In this document: positions 8,555 through 17,629 of the stretch, one piece after another
Numbering within the stretch: the first letter of the stretch is position 1
Layout: each line of letters begins with the position of its first letter
Source of the DNA: Gammaproteobacteria bacterium
GTDB taxonomy: Bacteria; Pseudomonadota; Gammaproteobacteria; Nevskiales; Nevskiaceae
Length of the DNA stretch: 64,000 nucleotides
NCBI GenBank assembly: GCA_026398815.1
Contig: JAPLSA010000005.1
Coordinates: forward strand, 1 to 64,000
Direction: 5' to 3'
Notes under the pieces: model-generated
The model's input: the letters and a program-made list of their open reading frames with translations, nothing else
What the model was told of the DNA's origin: nothing
Databases searched by the model: none
Translations under genes and position numbers: made by a program

Positions 8555-9460
8555 TCAGTTGACCGGCTTCAGCCCGCCGAGGGCGGCGATCAGATCGGCG
8601 ATCAGCAGGCCGAGTTCGCCGGTCATCAGCGTGAAGTCGACATCGAAGGCTTCCTCGTCGTTCTTCTTGGCGGCGGCATCGTCCTCGGCGATGTCGATGA
8701 AGCGCAGCCGCTTCACCGCCAGCTTGTCGGTCAGCACCAGGCTCAGGCGTTCGCGCCAGCCAAGGCCGACGCGGGTCACCACCTTGCCGCCGCCGATCAG
8801 GCTTTTCAGCTCCGGCCCGTCGAGGCTGTGACGCACGTAGCGCACGGCGGCCTTGGTCGGATTGTCGGCCAGCAGTTCGCAGTCGTCCTGGACCAGGAAC
8901 ATCGGCGGTGCGCTGCCGGTCGCCAGCCAGGCGGTCATCGCCGCCGAAGGCGCTTCGCGGGTGTCCAGCGGCAGCGCCGGCAGGTCGCCGAGATCGGCGC
9001 GCAGCACGGTGCCCAGGTCTTCGGCCACCTTCGGCGACGAGGTGTCGACCACCAGATAGCCGTGCTCGAAATCGATCCAGGCGCGCACCGTGCGGCTGCG
9101 CACGAAGGCGCGCGGCCGCAGTTCGTCGATCACCTGGTCCTTGAGATCGCGCAGCTGCTTGCGGCCGGGCGCGAAGCCCTGCTGCTGCTCCAGCGCGGCG
9201 GCCTTTTCCTTGAGCGTCTGGTTGATCACCGAACCCGGCAGCAGGCGCTGCTCGGTGCCGAGCGCGATCAGCAGCTGCTTGCCCTGGGCGTAGACCAGCG
9301 TTGCGCCCGGCGCCGGCCGCACCCAGCCCTGGCTGGACATGCTGGCCGCGTTGACCGGCAGCAGCGGATGCCGCGCCAGCTTTTCCTCGACCTCGGCAGC
9401 GGTCATCGTCCAGCCCGGCGTGAGGCTGTAGACGGTCAGATTCTTGAACCAGATCGACAT
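8555..9460 (-). CDS. rdgC: Recombination-associated protein RdgC
   Basis: RdgC is a ring-shaped double-stranded-DNA-binding protein that restrains RecA, found in beta- and gammaproteobacteria. The sequence starts MSIWFKNLTVYSL and contains LPLTPGWTM-type and GWVRP segments of the family; at 301 residues it has the family length. The frame is open further upstream to 9604, but the family start is ATG 9460. It is divergent from mlaE with a 182-bp gap. Confidence 0.95.
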   Translation of the reverse strand: MSIWFKNLTVYSLTPGWTMTAAEVEEKLARHPLLPVNAASMSSQGWVRPAPGATLVYAQGKQLLIALGTEQRLLPGSVINQTLKEKAAALEQQQGFAPGRKQLRDLKDQVIDELRPRAFVRSRTVRAWIDFEHGYLVVDTSSPKVAEDLGTVLRADLGDLPALPLDTREAPSAAMTAWLATGSAPPMFLVQDDCELLADNPTKAAVRYVRHSLDGPELKSLIGGGKVVTRVGLGWRERLSLVLTDKLAVKRLRFIDIAEDDAAAKKNDEEAFDVDFTLMTGELGLLIADLIAALGGLKPVN

Positions 9461-9642
9461 CGGGATGCGGGCAGGGCAGCGGGCGGCCGCAGAGGGTAGC
9501 GCAAGCGGACTTTCGAGCGGGCGCGCGCGTCTGAAAAAGCGGGTCTCGCTGCCGGCGTCGCTCGGTACGGCACGGTTGCGTCCCGCCAAGCGATACCCGG
9601 ACACTAGCGACGATCCCTCCGGAACCCGTTCGCCGCCGCCCG

Positions 9643-10434
9643 ATGCGCAAGCTTGCCGAGACCTTCGGGCGCGACATCCAGGCCGGGCTCACCGAGCTGG
9701 GACAGGCCAGCGTGCTGCTGGTCGAAGCGCTGCAGTACACGCTGACCGGCAGCGCCCGGCAGCAGCCGGTGCGGCTGTCGGCGGTGCTCGCGCAGGCGAT
9801 GGACATGGGCATCCGGGCGCTGCCGATCGTCACCGTGCTGAGCCTGGCGATCGGCGCGATGGTGGCGATCCAGGGCATCTATTCGCTCGGCCTGTTCGGT
9901 GCCGAAAGCAAGGTCACGCTCGGTGCGGCGCTGTCGGTCAGCCGCGAGTTCGCGCCGCTGATCACCGGCGTGCTGGTGGCCGGCCGCAGCGGCTCGGCGC
10001 TGGCGGCGCGGCTCGGCACCATGAAGATCAACCAGGAACTTGATGCGCTGGTGGTGATGGGGATCGATCCGGTGCGCTTCCTGGTCGCGCCGGCACTGCT
10101 GGCGATGCTGCTGATGCTGCCGCTGCTGACCTGGTTCGCCGATGTCGTCGGCCTGTTCGGCGCCGGCCTGTACATCACCACCACGCTCGGCCAGGGCTTT
10201 CCGGCCTATCTCGCCGACCTGCAGGCGGCGCTGACGGTGGACGACCTGCTGCACGGCATCGGCAAGAGCGCGATCTTCGCCGTCGAGATCACGCTGATCG
10301 GCGTGGTCAACGGCCTCGGCGTCAGCGGCGGCGCCGATGGCATCGGCCGGGTCACGACCCGCGCAGTGGTGCACGGCATCTCGGCCATCGTCATCACCGA
10401 CATGCTGTTCGCCTGGCTGGTGATCCAGGGATGA
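9643..10434 (+). CDS. mlaE: MlaE-family lipid ABC transporter permease
   Basis: This 263-residue inner-membrane permease has the MlaE signature regions ALPIVTVLSLAIGAMVAIQG, REFAPLITGVLVAGRSGSA and the coupling segment MKINQELDALVVMGIDP. About five membrane segments are expected. It is the first gene of mlaE-mlaF-mlaD-lipoprotein-thpR. Together these form an MCE-type phospholipid transporter for outer-membrane lipid asymmetry. The stop overlaps the mlaF ATG. Confidence 0.93.
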   Translation: MRKLAETFGRDIQAGLTELGQASVLLVEALQYTLTGSARQQPVRLSAVLAQAMDMGIRALPIVTVLSLAIGAMVAIQGIYSLGLFGAESKVTLGAALSVSREFAPLITGVLVAGRSGSALAARLGTMKINQELDALVVMGIDPVRFLVAPALLAMLLMLPLLTWFADVVGLFGAGLYITTTLGQGFPAYLADLQAALTVDDLLHGIGKSAIFAVEITLIGVVNGLGVSGGADGIGRVTTRAVVHGISAIVITDMLFAWLVIQG

Positions 10435-11228
10435 GCGCGGCCGATGCGGTGGCGATCGAGGTGGCCGGCCTGCACGCGCACTACGGCGACAAGGCGGTGC
10501 TGCGCGACATCAGCCTGCAGGTGGCGGCCGGCGAGGTGATGGTGATCATGGGCGGCTCCGGTTCCGGCAAGAGCACCTTGCTGCGCCACCTGCTCGGTCT
10601 GCAACAGCCGACCTCGGGCACCGTGAAGGTGCTTGGCGTCGATCTCGGCCGGGCCGGGCGCCTGGCGCTGCTGCAGATGCGTCGCCGGATCGGCGTGGCC
10701 TTCCAGGGCGGGGCGCTGTTCTCGTCGATGACGGTGGGCGAGAACATTCTGCTGCCGCTGCGCGAGCACACCCGGCTCGACGACGCGACGATGCGGATCA
10801 TGATGCGGCTGAAGCTCGATTTCGTGAACCTGCCCGGCGCCGAGGACCTGATGCCGGCCGAACTGTCCGGCGGCATGATCAAGCGCGCGGCGCTGGCCCG
10901 GGCCATCGTCATGGATCCGAAGCTGGTGTTTCTCGATGAACCGAGCGCCGGCCTCGATCCAGTGGTCGCCGCCGGGCTCGACGAGCTGATCCTCGAACTG
11001 AAGGCCACCGGCGTCAGCCTGGTGGTGGTCACCCACGAGCTGGACAGCGCGTTCCGGATCGCCGATCGCATCACCGTGCTCGACCGCGGCGAAATCCTGA
11101 TCAGCGACACCGTCGTCGCCGTTCGCGCCAGCCCCAACGCCCGCGTGCAGGCGCTGCTGAACCGCCGGGTCGAGCACGCCCGGCACGATCCCGATGAATT
11201 CCTGCGCGCGCTGACCCGCGCCGATTAG
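10431..11228 (+). CDS. mlaF: MlaF-family lipid ABC transporter ATP-binding protein
   Basis: This 265-residue ABC ATPase has Walker A GGSGSGKSTLLRHLLG, signature LSGGMIKRAALARAI, Walker B KLVFLDEPSAGLDPV and the switch histidine in VVTHELDS. LSGGM with K-R is typical of MlaF rather than generic importers. It energises the MlaE/MlaD complex. It is coupled to mlaE by an ATGA overlap and separated from mlaD by 9 bp. No MlaB (STAS) gene is present. Confidence 0.95.
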   Translation: MSAADAVAIEVAGLHAHYGDKAVLRDISLQVAAGEVMVIMGGSGSGKSTLLRHLLGLQQPTSGTVKVLGVDLGRAGRLALLQMRRRIGVAFQGGALFSSMTVGENILLPLREHTRLDDATMRIMMRLKLDFVNLPGAEDLMPAELSGGMIKRAALARAIVMDPKLVFLDEPSAGLDPVVAAGLDELILELKATGVSLVVVTHELDSAFRIADRITVLDRGEILISDTVVAVRASPNARVQALLNRRVEHARHDPDEFLRALTRAD

Positions 11229-11237
11229 GATTCGCCC

Positions 11238-12197
11238 ATGAACGCCACCCGTCTCCATTTCGCCGTCATCGGCGGCTTCGTGCTGCTGGCACTGGTGTCG
11301 CTGATCGTGTCGCTGGCGGTGCTGGCCGGCCGCACCGGCGCCACCGACGACTACCAGGTGGTGTACGGCAATGTGGCCGGCCTCAAGTACGGCTCGCCGG
11401 TGTTCTTCGAGGGCTATCCGGTCGGCCAGGTCACCGCGATCACGCCGCAGCCGCAGGCCGGCGCGATGCGTTTCCGGGTGAGCCTGGCGATCGCCCGCGA
11501 CTGGCAGATCCCGGCCGATTCCACGGCCTCGACCTCGGCGGCCGGCCTGCTGGCGCCGATGACCATCGCGATCAAGGCCGGCCAGTCGGCAAGCTTGCTG
11601 AAGCCGGGCGACGACATTCCCGCCGGCAGCAACCGCGACCTGTTCGCCACCGTCGCCGGGGCTGCGGGCACCGTCGACAAGCTGGCCAACGACGCATTGC
11701 TGCCGCTGTTCGGCAATCTCGACCGTCAGGTGACGGCGGTCGGCAGCCTGGTCGACGACGACCTGCGCCGGCTGCTCGGCCACGCCAACCAGGTGGCCGA
11801 AGCCGCCGCCGTGGCGGTGCCGCCGCTGCTCGCCGACGCCCGCACCGCGACCCGCCGCCTCGCCCGGGTCAGCGAGCAGCTGGACGGCGCAATCACCGCC
11901 GAGCGGCTGGCGGCCATCGACCGGATCATCAGCCACGCCGACCAGGCCACCGCCAGCCTGGCCAAGTCGAGCCAGGCGCTGGAAGCGCTGAGCGGCGACA
12001 GCGGCGCCGACCTGCGGATCGCCGTGCGCGAACTGCGGCTGACCAGCGAAAGCCTGGCCCGGCATTCGGAGTCGATCACCCAGAACCTCGATTCGGCGGC
12101 GCATGACCTGAAGGACCTGAGCCGGCAGCTGCGCGCCAATCCGGCGCTGCTGCTGCGCGCCTCGGCTGCCGATGCCGATGCGGAGGGCGGCCGGTGA
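11238..12197 (+). CDS. mlaD: MlaD-family MCE-domain lipid-binding protein
   Basis: The 319-residue protein has one N-terminal membrane anchor (residues about 9-31) and one MCE domain (YQVVYGNVAGLKYGSPVFFE, residues about 38-115). A long C-terminal helical region of about 150 residues is rich in Ala, Leu and Asp and suitable for a periplasmic coiled coil or needle. E. coli MlaD is about 183 residues; this longer form is nearer the type encoded with PqiC-like lipoproteins. It overlaps the next gene by 4 bp (GTGA). Confidence 0.9.
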   Translation: MNATRLHFAVIGGFVLLALVSLIVSLAVLAGRTGATDDYQVVYGNVAGLKYGSPVFFEGYPVGQVTAITPQPQAGAMRFRVSLAIARDWQIPADSTASTSAAGLLAPMTIAIKAGQSASLLKPGDDIPAGSNRDLFATVAGAAGTVDKLANDALLPLFGNLDRQVTAVGSLVDDDLRRLLGHANQVAEAAAVAVPPLLADARTATRRLARVSEQLDGAITAERLAAIDRIISHADQATASLAKSSQALEALSGDSGADLRIAVRELRLTSESLARHSESITQNLDSAAHDLKDLSRQLRANPALLLRASAADADAEGGR

Positions 12198-12805
12198 CGC
12201 CGCTGCTGGCGGATCGCGGCCGGCGCGGCGCGCTGCTCGGCCTTGCCGGCCTGCTGGCCGCCTGCGCGGCGAAGCCGGTCGACCCGGAACGCTTCTTCCG
12301 GCCGGAACTGCCGACGCCGGCCGAGCGCCCGAGGCCGCCGCTGCGGCTGCTGGTCGAACCGTTCCGGGTGCTGGGGATCTACGCCGACCGGGCGCTGGTG
12401 GTGCGCGATGCCGGCGGCGCCTACCGGCAGTCGCACGGCCGCAGCTGGATCGGCCCGCCGTCATTGCTGCTCGGCGAGGTGCTGGTCGACTACCTGCGCG
12501 CCGCCTATGGCCGCGATGCCGTGTTCACGCCGCAGGCCCGGCTCGATGCCGAAGTGACGATCCGCCCGCAGCTGAGCCGCTTCGAGCGGGTGCAGACGGC
12601 CGCTGGCGACCGCGCCGAACTGGCGCTGGAGTTCGTCGTCAGCGGGCCGGGCGGCGTGCTGCTCGGCCATCCGGTGTTCGCCGGCGCGATGCCGGCCGGC
12701 GCCACGGCTGCGGACTACGTGGCGGCGCAATCGGCACTGCTCGGGCAGGCCGCCGCCCAGCTGCTGGTCCTGCTCGACGACGTGCTGCCGAAGGTTCCGC
12801 GCTAG
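12194..12805 (+). CDS. ABC-type transport auxiliary lipoprotein (PqiC-like)
   Basis: This 203-residue lipoprotein has its lipobox in GLAGLLAACAAK (Cys near residue 27). The rest matches the ABC_trans_aux/PqiC pattern: LLVEPFRVLGIYADRALVVR, RSWIGPPSLLLGEVLVDYLR. Such lipoproteins sit in the outer membrane and receive or stabilise the MCE needle. The GTG start is inside the mlaD stop. It probably replaces the missing MlaA/MlaC components in this system. Confidence 0.88.
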   Translation: MTPLLADRGRRGALLGLAGLLAACAAKPVDPERFFRPELPTPAERPRPPLRLLVEPFRVLGIYADRALVVRDAGGAYRQSHGRSWIGPPSLLLGEVLVDYLRAAYGRDAVFTPQARLDAEVTIRPQLSRFERVQTAAGDRAELALEFVVSGPGGVLLGHPVFAGAMPAGATAADYVAAQSALLGQAAAQLLVLLDDVLPKVPR

Positions 12806-12809
12806 GCCC

Positions 12810-13439
12810 GTGGCCCGTCGTGACCAGCCCGGCCTGTTCGCCGACCTGCCGGAACCGCCGCGTGCCAGCGGCCGCCGCGCGGCGTACTTCTTCGCGCTGT
12901 GGCCAGACCGCGCAGTGCGTCGACGGCTGGCTTCGGCGGCAGCCCGCCTGCCGCTCGGCGAGGGCGGTGCCGCCTACCGGATCCGCCCGGAGCGCCTGCA
13001 CCTGACCCTGGCCTGGCTCGGCGAGATCGACAGCGTCCGCGTCGATGCCGCGCGCCGCGCCGCCGACGAAGTGCAGGCGCGGGCCTTCCTGTTGCGGCTG
13101 GATCGGCTCGGCCACTTTCCGGGACCGAACGCGGTGTGGCTCGGCGCCAGCCGGATGCCGGCGCCGCTGGCGCGGCTGAAGGCCGAGCTGGACCGCGAAC
13201 TGCTGGGCTATGGCCTGCCGGTGGCTGCCGATCCGTTCGTGCCGCACGTCACCGTGCAGCGCAATGTCCGCACGCCGGCGGAGGCGGCGGCGGAGCGCGT
13301 CGACTGGCCGGTGACCGCGTTCGCGCTGCTGCGCAGCGCCCGCAGCGGCGGCAAGGCCGACGGCTACCGGGTGGTGGCGCGCTGGTCGCTCGACCGTCTG
13401 CTGCAGCCGGCCCGAGAGCCGGCCCGAGAGCAGGCCTGA
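12810..13439 (+). CDS. thpR: RNA 2',3'-cyclic phosphodiesterase (ThpR/LigT)
   Basis: This 209-residue 2H phosphoesterase has both catalytic H-x-T-x motifs: HLTLAWLG (near residue 65) and HVTVQRN (near residue 146). It begins with YFFALWPD, the usual ThpR N-terminus. The GTG start is 4 bp after the lipoprotein stop, so it is probably transcribed with the lipid transporter, with no functional link known. A duplicated PAREPAREQA tail is seen at the C-terminus. Confidence 0.92.
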   Translation: MARRDQPGLFADLPEPPRASGRRAAYFFALWPDRAVRRRLASAAARLPLGEGGAAYRIRPERLHLTLAWLGEIDSVRVDAARRAADEVQARAFLLRLDRLGHFPGPNAVWLGASRMPAPLARLKAELDRELLGYGLPVAADPFVPHVTVQRNVRTPAEAAAERVDWPVTAFALLRSARSGGKADGYRVVARWSLDRLLQPAREPAREQA

Positions 13440-13473
13440 AATCTCGCGCCGGAATCGGCGCGCAGCCCAGTGT

Positions 13474-14646
13474 TCAGCCGAGCGCGTGGGCGAGGTCGTG
13501 GCGCAGGTCGTCGACATCCTCAATGCCGACCGACAGCCGGCACAGCCCGTCGCCGATGCCAAGCGCGGCGCGCTGCTCGGCCGGAATGCTGGCGTGGGTC
13601 ATGATCGCCGGGTGCTCGATCAGGCTTTCGACGCCGCCGAGACTTTCGGCCAGCGCGAATAATTCGCAGCGCTCCAGGAAGCGGCGGGCGTCGTCCAGCG
13701 TGCCGGCCAGCTCGATGCTGATCATGCCGCCGCAGCCGTTGGGCATCTGCCGGCGGGCCAGCCCGTGCTGCGGGTGCGACGCCAGGCCGGGGTAGTGGAT
13801 CCGCGCCACTTTCGGATGCCGTTCCAGCCAGCCGGCCAGCGTCTCGGCGTTCTCGCAGTGACGCGCCATCCGTAGCGCCAGCGTCTTCACGCCGCGCAGC
13901 GCCAGGAAGGCGTCGAACGGCCCGGCGATGCCGCCGACCGCGTTCTGCAGAAACGCCAGCCGCTCGGCGAGTTCGGCGTTGTCGCCGACCACCAGCAGGC
14001 CGCCGACCATGTCGCTGTGGCCGTTCAGGTACTTGGTCGCCGAATGCATGACCAGATCGAAGCCCAGTTCCAGCGGCCGCTGCAGGCAGGGGCTGGCGAA
14101 GGTGTTGTCGGCCGCCGTCAGCAGCCGGTGACGCCGGCCGATCGACGCGATCGCTGCGAGGTCAGCCAGCCGCAGCAGCGGATTGCTTGGCGTCTCGATC
14201 CAGATCAGCCGCGTGTCCGGCCGGATCGCCGCTTCCACCTGCGCGGGATCGCGAACATCGACGAACGAGAACCGCAGCCCGGCGGACCGCGCCCGGACCC
14301 GTTCGAACAGCCGGTAGCTGCCGCCGTACAGGTCGTTGCCGGCGATCACGTGGTCGCCGGGTGCCAGCAGGTCGAGCACGGTGGCGGTCGCCGCCAGGCC
14401 GGAGGCGAAGGCGTAGCCGCGGCTGCCGCTTTCCAGATCGGCCACGCAGCGCTCGTAGGCGAAGCGCGTCGGGTTGTGGGTGCGCGAGTACTCGTAGCCG
14501 CGGTGCACGCCGGGGCTGTCCTGCACGTAGGTCGAGGTCGCGTAGATCGGCGGCATGATCGCGCCGGTCGTCGGGTCCGGCTGCTGGCCGGCATGAATCA
14601 CGCGTGTGGCGAAGGCGTTGCGCGGCGGGTGCGGGAGATCGGACAT
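13474..14646 (-). CDS. Cystathionine gamma-synthase/gamma-lyase (Cys/Met PLP enzyme)
   Basis: This 390-residue fold-type I PLP enzyme has YEYSRTHNPTRFAYERC near residue 50, FASGLAATATVLDLL for phosphate binding, and the Schiff-base lysine in HSATKYLNGHSDMVGG (near residue 210). It also has the C-terminal SLGGVESLIEHPAIMTHAS. MetB (synthase) and gamma-lyase (reverse transsulfuration) cannot be separated by eye. No cystathionine beta-synthase is adjacent in the window, so there is no contextual tie-breaker. It is divergent from the TonB receptor gene. Confidence 0.9.
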   Translation of the reverse strand: MSDLPHPPRNAFATRVIHAGQQPDPTTGAIMPPIYATSTYVQDSPGVHRGYEYSRTHNPTRFAYERCVADLESGSRGYAFASGLAATATVLDLLAPGDHVIAGNDLYGGSYRLFERVRARSAGLRFSFVDVRDPAQVEAAIRPDTRLIWIETPSNPLLRLADLAAIASIGRRHRLLTAADNTFASPCLQRPLELGFDLVMHSATKYLNGHSDMVGGLLVVGDNAELAERLAFLQNAVGGIAGPFDAFLALRGVKTLALRMARHCENAETLAGWLERHPKVARIHYPGLASHPQHGLARRQMPNGCGGMISIELAGTLDDARRFLERCELFALAESLGGVESLIEHPAIMTHASIPAEQRAALGIGDGLCRLSVGIEDVDDLRHDLAHALG

Positions 14647-14695
14647 GGCGCGGAAAGAGCAGTGGGACGGGCAGACAAGTGGTTCGCGGCGTCGA

Positions 14696-14709
14696 TGAGA
14701 AGGTTCTCA
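14696..14709. promoter_or_regulatory. Possible operator (6-2-6 dyad) before the TonB receptor
   Basis: TGAGAA and TTCTCA are perfect inverted arms around GG, in the 131-bp gap between the divergent cystathionine enzyme and the TonB receptor. The spacing resembles, but does not match, metal-regulator boxes; a canonical Fur box (GATAAT repeats) is not present. The assignment is tentative. Confidence 0.3.
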
Positions 14710-14777
14710 GGCAACACCGGATCACCATCGCCATCATGCCGCGCATCGGCAATAAACCGTGGTCACGAGGAGGTTGG

Positions 14778-16898
14778 ATGAAGCGACAGGCAGCAGTGTT
14801 GTGGCTAGTGGCAGGCGGTGGTGTCGTGTCCGGCGTCGAGGCCGCCGGCCTGCCGACGGCGGTGCGCGAACTGGCGCCGGTGGTAGTCAGCGGCGACGCG
14901 TTGGTCGGCGAGGTCGATTCCGCGACCATCGGCACTGTCTATGCCGAACAGCTGGAGCTGAGACCGATCTCACGGCCGGGCGAGGTGCTGGAAGCCGTGC
15001 CCGGCCTGATCGTCACCCAGCACAGCGGCGAGGGAAAGGCGAACCAGTACTTCCTGCGCGGCTACAACCTGGACCACGGCACCGACTTCGCGACGACCAT
15101 CGACGGGCTGCCGGTCAATTCGCGCACCCACGGCCACGGGCAGGGCTATTCCGACAATGCCTTCCTGATTCCGGAACTGGTCGATTCGGTGACCTACCGC
15201 AAGGGGCCGTACTACGCCGACTACGGAGATTTCTCCGCCGCCGGTGCCGCCGACATCCGTTACAAGGATCGGCTGGAGCAGCGCCTGGTCGAACTGAGTG
15301 GCGGCGCCTACGGCTACGGCCGCTTGCTCAGCGCCGGCTCGCTGGCGATCGGCGGTGGCGACCTGCTGCTGGCGTTCGAAGGGCTGCATTACGACGGCCC
15401 CTACGCGCGCAACCAGAACTTCAACAAGGGCAATGTGGTGGCGCGATACGCAAGGCGGCTTGCCGACGGCGGTCGTTTCCATATCAGCCTCGGCGGCTAC
15501 AGCGGACGCTGGGATTCGCCGGACCAGATTCCGCAGCGCGCGGTCGACCAGGGCCTGATCGGCCGACTCGGCTTTCTCGATCCGACGGTCGGCGGCCGCA
15601 GCTACCGGATCAACCTGAACGGTGGTCTGGAACGTGACCTGGGCCCCGGCCGGCTGGCGCTCAGCGGCTACGCCTACCGCTACCGGCTGCAGCTGTTCTC
15701 GAACTTCACCTATTTTCTCGACGATCCGGTCGACGGCGACCAGTTTGAGCAGAGCGACCGGCGCAATGTCTACGGCGGCACGGTGCGCTACACGCTGCCG
15801 GGCCGGCTGCTGGGCCTGAAGACCACCAGCGACGTCGGCCTGCAGACGCAGTTCGATGCCATCGACGACGTCGGCCTGTACCGCACGCGGGCCCGCCAGC
15901 GGCTGTCGGCGACCACGGTCAGCGATGTCCGGGAGCTGAGCTACGCGGTCTATGCGCAAACGGCGGTGCAGCTCGCCGACTGGGCGCGGGTCAGCGTCGG
16001 TGGCCGTTTCGACGTCTACGATTTCGAGGTCGACAACCGCAGCGATGCCGGCACTGGCCCGGCCAACAGCGGCAACGCGCGGGACACGCTGTTCAGCCCC
16101 AAGTTCACGCTGGTGCTGGGTCCGTTCGCCCGGACCGAGCTGTTCTTCAACGCCGGCCAGGGATTTCACTCCAACGATGCCCGCGGCACCGTGCAGACCC
16201 GCGATCCCCGGGCCTGCGATGCCGGCGCCGATCCGGCCGATCCCTGCGCACCGGTGGCGCCGGTGTCGCCACTGGTGCCGGCGGTGGGCTTCGACCTGGG
16301 CCTGCGCACGGCCATCGTTCCGAAGCTGCAGCTGGCCTTCAGCCTGTTCACGCTGAGTTCGGATTCCGAGCTGGTCTATGTCGGCGATGCCGGCACCACC
16401 GAAGCCAGCGGCGGCTCGCGCCGGATCGGCGGCGAGCTGGGCCTGTACTGGAAGCCGCTGCGCGGGCTGTTGATCGACGGCGACCTGGCCTGGACGCGCG
16501 CCCGCTTCCGCGACACCCAGCGCGACGACGACGGCCAGCCCATCGGCCAGCGGGTGCCGCAGGCGGTCGAAGGCGTCGCCGCGTTCGGGCTCAGCTACCG
16601 CAGCGGACAGGGCTGGGATGCCGGCCTGCGGCTACGCTACTTCGGACCGCGTGCGCTGACCGAGGACAACCGCGTGCGCTCCCGCGCGACGACGGTCGTC
16701 AACCTCGGTCTCGGCTACCTGCTGACGCCGCAGCTCAAGATCACCGGCGAAGTGCTGAACCTGTTCGATTCCCGGGATCACGACATCGACTACTTCTACG
16801 AATCCAGGCTCGCCGGGGAATCCGGACCGGTGGCTGACCGGCATTTCCATCCGGTCGAACCGATCAATGGCCGCATCACGCTCCGTTACTCCCTCTGA
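14778..16898 (+). CDS. TonB-dependent outer-membrane receptor
   Basis: This 706-residue receptor is complete. It has a signal peptide (MKRQAAVLWLVAGGG to VEAAG), a TonB-box-like ELAPVVVSGDALVG and a plug domain (RPGEVLEAVPGLIVTQHSGE, FLRGYNLDHGTDFATTIDG). The beta barrel ends in INGRITLRYSL. RGYNLDHGTD and DGLPVNSRTHGHGQGYSD are typical of a receptor subgroup common in proteobacteria whose substrate is uncertain. ATG 14778 is preceded by GAGGAGG and fits the signal peptide; the frame is open to 14604. A terminator follows at 16981. No ABC importer is adjacent, so the ligand is unknown. Confidence 0.93.
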   Translation: MKRQAAVLWLVAGGGVVSGVEAAGLPTAVRELAPVVVSGDALVGEVDSATIGTVYAEQLELRPISRPGEVLEAVPGLIVTQHSGEGKANQYFLRGYNLDHGTDFATTIDGLPVNSRTHGHGQGYSDNAFLIPELVDSVTYRKGPYYADYGDFSAAGAADIRYKDRLEQRLVELSGGAYGYGRLLSAGSLAIGGGDLLLAFEGLHYDGPYARNQNFNKGNVVARYARRLADGGRFHISLGGYSGRWDSPDQIPQRAVDQGLIGRLGFLDPTVGGRSYRINLNGGLERDLGPGRLALSGYAYRYRLQLFSNFTYFLDDPVDGDQFEQSDRRNVYGGTVRYTLPGRLLGLKTTSDVGLQTQFDAIDDVGLYRTRARQRLSATTVSDVRELSYAVYAQTAVQLADWARVSVGGRFDVYDFEVDNRSDAGTGPANSGNARDTLFSPKFTLVLGPFARTELFFNAGQGFHSNDARGTVQTRDPRACDAGADPADPCAPVAPVSPLVPAVGFDLGLRTAIVPKLQLAFSLFTLSSDSELVYVGDAGTTEASGGSRRIGGELGLYWKPLRGLLIDGDLAWTRARFRDTQRDDDGQPIGQRVPQAVEGVAAFGLSYRSGQGWDAGLRLRYFGPRALTEDNRVRSRATTVVNLGLGYLLTPQLKITGEVLNLFDSRDHDIDYFYESRLAGESGPVADRHFHPVEPINGRITLRYSL

Positions 16899-16980
16899 TG
16901 ACCACCGTTCACCGCCCGCCGCGCCGGGCTGCCGGCAGGCCGTGAGATAAAAGCCGCGTGTTCTCTCCGATGAAGCATTG

Positions 16981-17004
16981 GCCGCCGCAAGGCGGCTTTT
17001 CTTT
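16981..17004 (+). terminator. Rho-independent terminator after the TonB receptor
   Basis: GCCGCC (16981-16986), a GCAA tetraloop and GGCGGC (16991-16996) are followed by TTTTCTTT. The stem is short but perfect, with a stable tetraloop and a U-tract on the plus strand, 82 bp after the receptor stop. The ICMT gene on the minus strand ends at 17030. Confidence 0.8.
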
Positions 17005-17029
17005 GTCCACCGTCAGCAAAAACCGGAAA

Positions 17030-17629
17030 TCACGGCGCGCAGTCGCAAGGTGGCCGATGACCGGGCAGGCAGGGCCAGAACATGCCGGTGACGCGGCGAT
17101 AGGCGGCGTAGTCGCTGGCCAGCCGGCTGGAGGCGAACTTGCGCTCCTCCAGCCGAGCAGCGGCGGTGTAGATGATGCTCATGACCAGCATCGGCACCAG
17201 CAGCAGCGGCTCGAGGGTCGCCGCCGGCACCACCAGCCAGGTCAGCAGGTAGGCGGTGTAGAACGGATGGCGCAGGTAGCGGTACGGGCCGTCGCAGACC
17301 AGGTGTTGAGGCAGGTCGTCGGAGAACGCGAAGCTCAGCGGCCGGCGGCGGTTGCTGCGAATCGCCCACCAGAACAGCGCCAGTCCGCCGGCAGCCGGCA
17401 GCAGCGCCAGGGCCGCCGCCAGCGGCGACCTCGCGCCGATGACGAGCAGCGCGGCCAGGCTGCCGACACCGAAGCAGGTGCCGAGCAGCTTGATGGTGTC
17501 GATCCCGCTGTTGCTGCCGTGCGGCAACGTGAAGAAGCGGTACATGCCCCAGTTGTAGCTGAGCAGGCAGGTGCTCAGTGCCGCTGCCACGGCCGCGGTC
17601 ATCGCGTCGATCGCCAGGATCGTGGCCAT
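17030..17629 (-). CDS. Isoprenylcysteine carboxyl methyltransferase (ICMT)-family protein
   Basis: The 199-residue integral membrane protein has about four to five hydrophobic segments. The conserved ICMT/PEMT C-terminal motif is GPYRYLRHPFYTAYLLTW (near residue 115), followed by EERKF (near residue 163) and YAAYRRVTGMFWP. Family members are SAM-dependent methyltransferases of carboxylates or lipids. Bacteria lack prenylated CaaX proteins, so the substrate is probably a small molecule or lipid. Its ATG overlaps the TGA of the upstream unknown gene by one base, so the two act as a pair. Confidence 0.85.
   Translation of the reverse strand: MATILAIDAMTAAVAAALSTCLLSYNWGMYRFFTLPHGSNSGIDTIKLLGTCFGVGSLAALLVIGARSPLAAALALLPAAGGLALFWWAIRSNRRRPLSFAFSDDLPQHLVCDGPYRYLRHPFYTAYLLTWLVVPAATLEPLLLVPMLVMSIIYTAAARLEERKFASSRLASDYAAYRRVTGMFWPCLPGHRPPCDCAP

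Noticed and set aside
7505-9499. Plus-strand open frame of 664 codons over the thioesterases and rdgC
   Set aside because: It is antisense to three recognised genes and has biased His/Arg/Gly composition.
10206-12464. Minus-strand open frame of 752 codons opposite mlaF, mlaD and the lipoprotein
   Set aside because: It has no recognisable motif and lies fully over genes with Walker, MCE and lipoprotein signatures.
14696-14709. A Fur box before the TonB receptor
   Set aside because: The dyad is 6-2-6 without the GATAAT hexamers; only a generic operator can be proposed.
14778-14790. Start of the TonB receptor at the far-upstream in-frame 14604
   Set aside because: That start would overlap the divergent cystathionine enzyme and bury the signal peptide; ATG 14778 has a good ribosome site.
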